From: Macroventuria anomochaeta
Taxonomy: Eukaryota > Ascomycota > Dothideomycetes > Pleosporales > Didymellaceae
Reading direction: 5' to 3'
NCBI RefSeq assembly: GCF_010093625.1
Contig: NW_022985408.1
Location: 7,501-71,500, forward strand
DNA: 64,000 nt
The notes under the pieces were generated by a model. That model was not told where the DNA came from and searched no databases. It was given only the letters and a program-made list of their open reading frames with translations. Of the stretch, positions 61,932 through 64,000 are shown in pieces (the first letter of the stretch is position 1; the number at the start of each line of letters is the position of its first letter). The position numbers and the translations under genes were made by a program.

Positions 61932-62595
61932 AATTCTAGCCAGCAGTTGTCATGGTTCAGCTGGGCGAGTCCAGGGCTGCTCTGCACCACAAGTCTTACG
62001 CAGCGATCAAAGAGCTGACGTTAATAAACAGGATGCTCTGCCATCAGATTTCCATTCAAATACAATTGTTCGCATGTACCAACGGTCGGCGATCACAGTG
62101 CATGTCAACACATCTCAAACGTATTCGATCAAGCCAAGCTCATCAGCCGGCAATTGTCACTATGTACCAGTTCCAAACACTACTCGGACTCTGGCTGTCG
62201 ATACCGTTCACACAGCCAACAGTGTGAACTCCAGCGCTAATGCAACAACGCCAATTATGCCATCCCATCCGAGTGTGGGGTATACGTATACGTAAGGAAA
62301 GGCCCCTCTAATAACAATGAAGGACGGTGTATGTACATTACAACAATACGGAAAGTACAAATTTTAAGGTTCGGAAAAACTGTTTTGGCGCGAGAGGCCG
62401 CAGCCGGGAAAGAATGGCCCGTCTTCATCTGAAGCAGGCAGTGGCGAGAGCGGCCACACGCACATGGCTGTCGTGCTCTGTGTCGAGGAGCGACGGCAGG
62501 TGAACGAAAGACGGCGTGCAATATCACCTGCTTGGTCATCTGCATTAGCTGAGATCCACAAACAAGCGGACGGAAGAGGATGAATCTGCAGAGGC
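61932..62595. other. intergenic, no gene recognised
   Basis: This is the region between the GNAT remnant and the MAPKKK stop. A plus-strand frame (61594-62295) crosses it but overlaps the GNAT remnant on the other strand and has no motif. Confidence 0.4.
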
Positions 62596-64000
62596 CTAGC
62601 CGTAGTTGGAGTTATGCCTACTGCTGCTTGCACTCAGGCTCCCCGTCTCCGTGCTTGGCGTCTGCGGCTCGAGACTGAGCTGTGCGCGCAGCGTCATGAT
62701 CCATTCGTGTTGGAGCAGTTCAACGGCGCTGGCACGCTTGTTCGGATCGCGGTCGAAACACTTCATCAAGAAATCAATGCCCTGCTCGCTGAGCTGGTCG
62801 CGTGTGGGAAGCTGTGGTGGATCTCCCTGCGCAATGTGGTACATGATGGCCCACTCGTTGTCCATGGATGCCCATGGACGGCGGCCGGTTGCCATTTCGA
62901 GAATGACACAGCCCAGAGACCAGATGTCGACAGCGCCGTGGCGGCCAGTGCTACCGCCCTTGATGACTTCAGGAGACATGTACATTGGCGTGCCGGTCAT
63001 GGAGCCTTGATTGCCGCGGCGCGTGGTATTGTCAACGGCAAGGGTCCTACCCTGGCGGGCGATGAGCTTGGCAGCGCCAAAATCGACGAACTTGATGACA
63101 CCATTGTGGTCGAGGAGGATATCTACAGACGTTAGTCAAGTACATGGACACAGGAGGAAAATGCCTACTTTCGGGCTTGATGTCACGGTGGACGACCCTT
63201 GCTTCGTGGAGATATGCAAGGCCCTCCAACATCTGCAGCGCGTATACCATAATTACAGTCTCGTCCTCAATACGGCCGTGCTCGAGCAGGCCAGCGAGAG
63301 ACCCACCAGAGCAGTATTCCATGAAGATGTAAACCTTGTCTCTATGGGGCTCGATACCGTAGTACGAGACGATGTTGGGGTGGTCAAGCACCTGCAGTAC
63401 GCCCATCTCGTCCTTGATCTGCGCAACAATAGTGGGAATGAGCTGGGGATCCTGGAGGCGGATCTCCTTGACAGCCATGAGGTGACCAGAGTCAAGGTTC
63501 ATAGCAGCATAGACGGAACCAAATGTACCTCCACCCACGAACTGGCCCTGCTGCCATCGGAGGGTGACGTTGGTTGCTGAAGACGACAGGTAGGTGAGTG
63601 CGCGATCGGCCTCATTAGAATCTTCGAGCACTCTGCCCAGAGCCTGCCGTTCAGCCTCCTTCTCTTTTCTGAACGCGTCGATCTCTTCGAGTTTCAGCAT
63701 CCACTGCGCCTGCGTCATCTCGATCGACTCTTCGTCGTCCTTGGAGTTCTTTGGATCCAGAAGGCTCTTGCCGGCGATGGCGTTGAGTCGCTGCCTCTCG
63801 GCTTGTGCAGCAATGGTCGATCTTGCACCCATGATGTCAAAATGCGAGATTAAGACGGACATGCAACCTGCTACCTTTGCGCGCAGCTTCGTGTACTCCT
63901 CGTCGCTGATGGAAAGGATGTTCTGGCCACGAGTCATCATCATGGCGAACTCCAGCGCCACGACGGCCCACCGGAAAGTCTTTCGATCCGAGGCGACGCA
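62596..64000 (-). CDS. MAP kinase kinase kinase, Ssk2/Ssk22-like (5' end outside the window)
   Basis: This is the C-terminal part of a MAPKKK that most resembles Ssk2/Ssk22, the kinases at the top of the osmostress HOG pathway. Before the kinase is a segment KTFRWAVVALEFAMMMTRGQ typical of that group. Kinase landmarks are FVGGGTFGSVYAAM (Gly loop), MAVKEIRL (Lys), IFMEYCSGGSLAGLL, VVHRDIKPENILLD (catalytic loop), KFVDFGAAKL (the DFG), TGTPMYMSPEVI and VDIWSLGCVILEMATGRRPW. A 46-nt intron (63123-63168; GTAGGC, GACTAAC, GTAG) lies in the catalytic loop. The frame is open to the last base of the window, so the start and the long N-terminal regulatory region lie outside; 452 residues are seen here. 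The activation segment carries a short insertion rich in Arg and Asn. Confidence 0.93.

Noticed and set aside
61594..62295. Plus-strand open frame of 233 codons
   Set aside because: No motif or signal peptide, overlaps the better-supported GNAT remnant on the other strand.

Overview
The window looks like nuclear DNA of a filamentous ascomycete, most likely a dothideomycete. The genes carry many short GT-AG introns of about 44-65 nt with CTAAC/CTGAC branch points. Housekeeping genes are fungal in type, and the accessory families (PigL_N/Helo-like protein, DUF7924-like protein, secreted families) are ones I associate with Dothideomycetes. The class is an inference from family resemblance; I ran no search.

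Layout. 1-7.2 kb: a GH10 xylanase, a carbonic anhydrase fragment and sparse DNA. 7.3-13 kb: a patatin-like phospholipase, a tRNA-Leu gene, a decayed serine carboxypeptidase, then the convergent pair IMP4 / RPA43. 13-21 kb: repeat-rich accessory DNA with an LTR-like element, tandem repeats, a PigL_N-type protein, a DUF7924-like gene and a broken coiled-coil gene. 21-33 kb: PRP43 and PRMT5 (divergent), a TMEM256/DUF423 membrane protein, a YWTD propeller, and a divergent pair of 3-hydroxyacyl-CoA dehydrogenase and CaiB/BaiF CoA-transferase. 33-40 kb: a three-copy tandem array of a secreted family (one intact, two decayed) and a small cysteine-rich secreted protein. 40-56 kb: ORC6, GCV1, VMA5, KRR1, a SET protein, a dead MFS transporter, an aldo/keto reductase, an Iec1-like zinc-finger protein, a four-helix membrane protein and an alkaline ceramidase. 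56-64 kb: a tRNA-Pro gene, a hexose-type transporter, a J-domain gene with two in-frame stops, a decayed GNAT gene and the 3' part of a MAPKKK that runs off the window.

The most striking observation is that both tRNA genes in the window, tRNA-Leu(AAG) and tRNA-Pro(AGG), are interrupted twice. Each has an ordinary intron after position 37 of the anticodon loop. Each also has a second insert of 51 or 48 nt in the D-arm that starts GTAAGTT, contains TCCTAACAA and ends in CAG, exactly like the spliceosomal introns of the neighbouring protein genes. Removing both inserts from each gene gives well-formed tRNAs of 82 and 72 nt, and both genes have T-run Pol III terminators. Spliceosomal-type introns inside RNA polymerase III tRNA genes are unexpected, and seeing them in both tRNA genes of one window argues against chance.

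Several protein genes contain stopless introns whose length is a multiple of three (GH10, DUF423, KRR1), so a naive reading frame includes intron sequence. At least nine loci show stops, frameshifts or truncation and are listed as pseudogenes.
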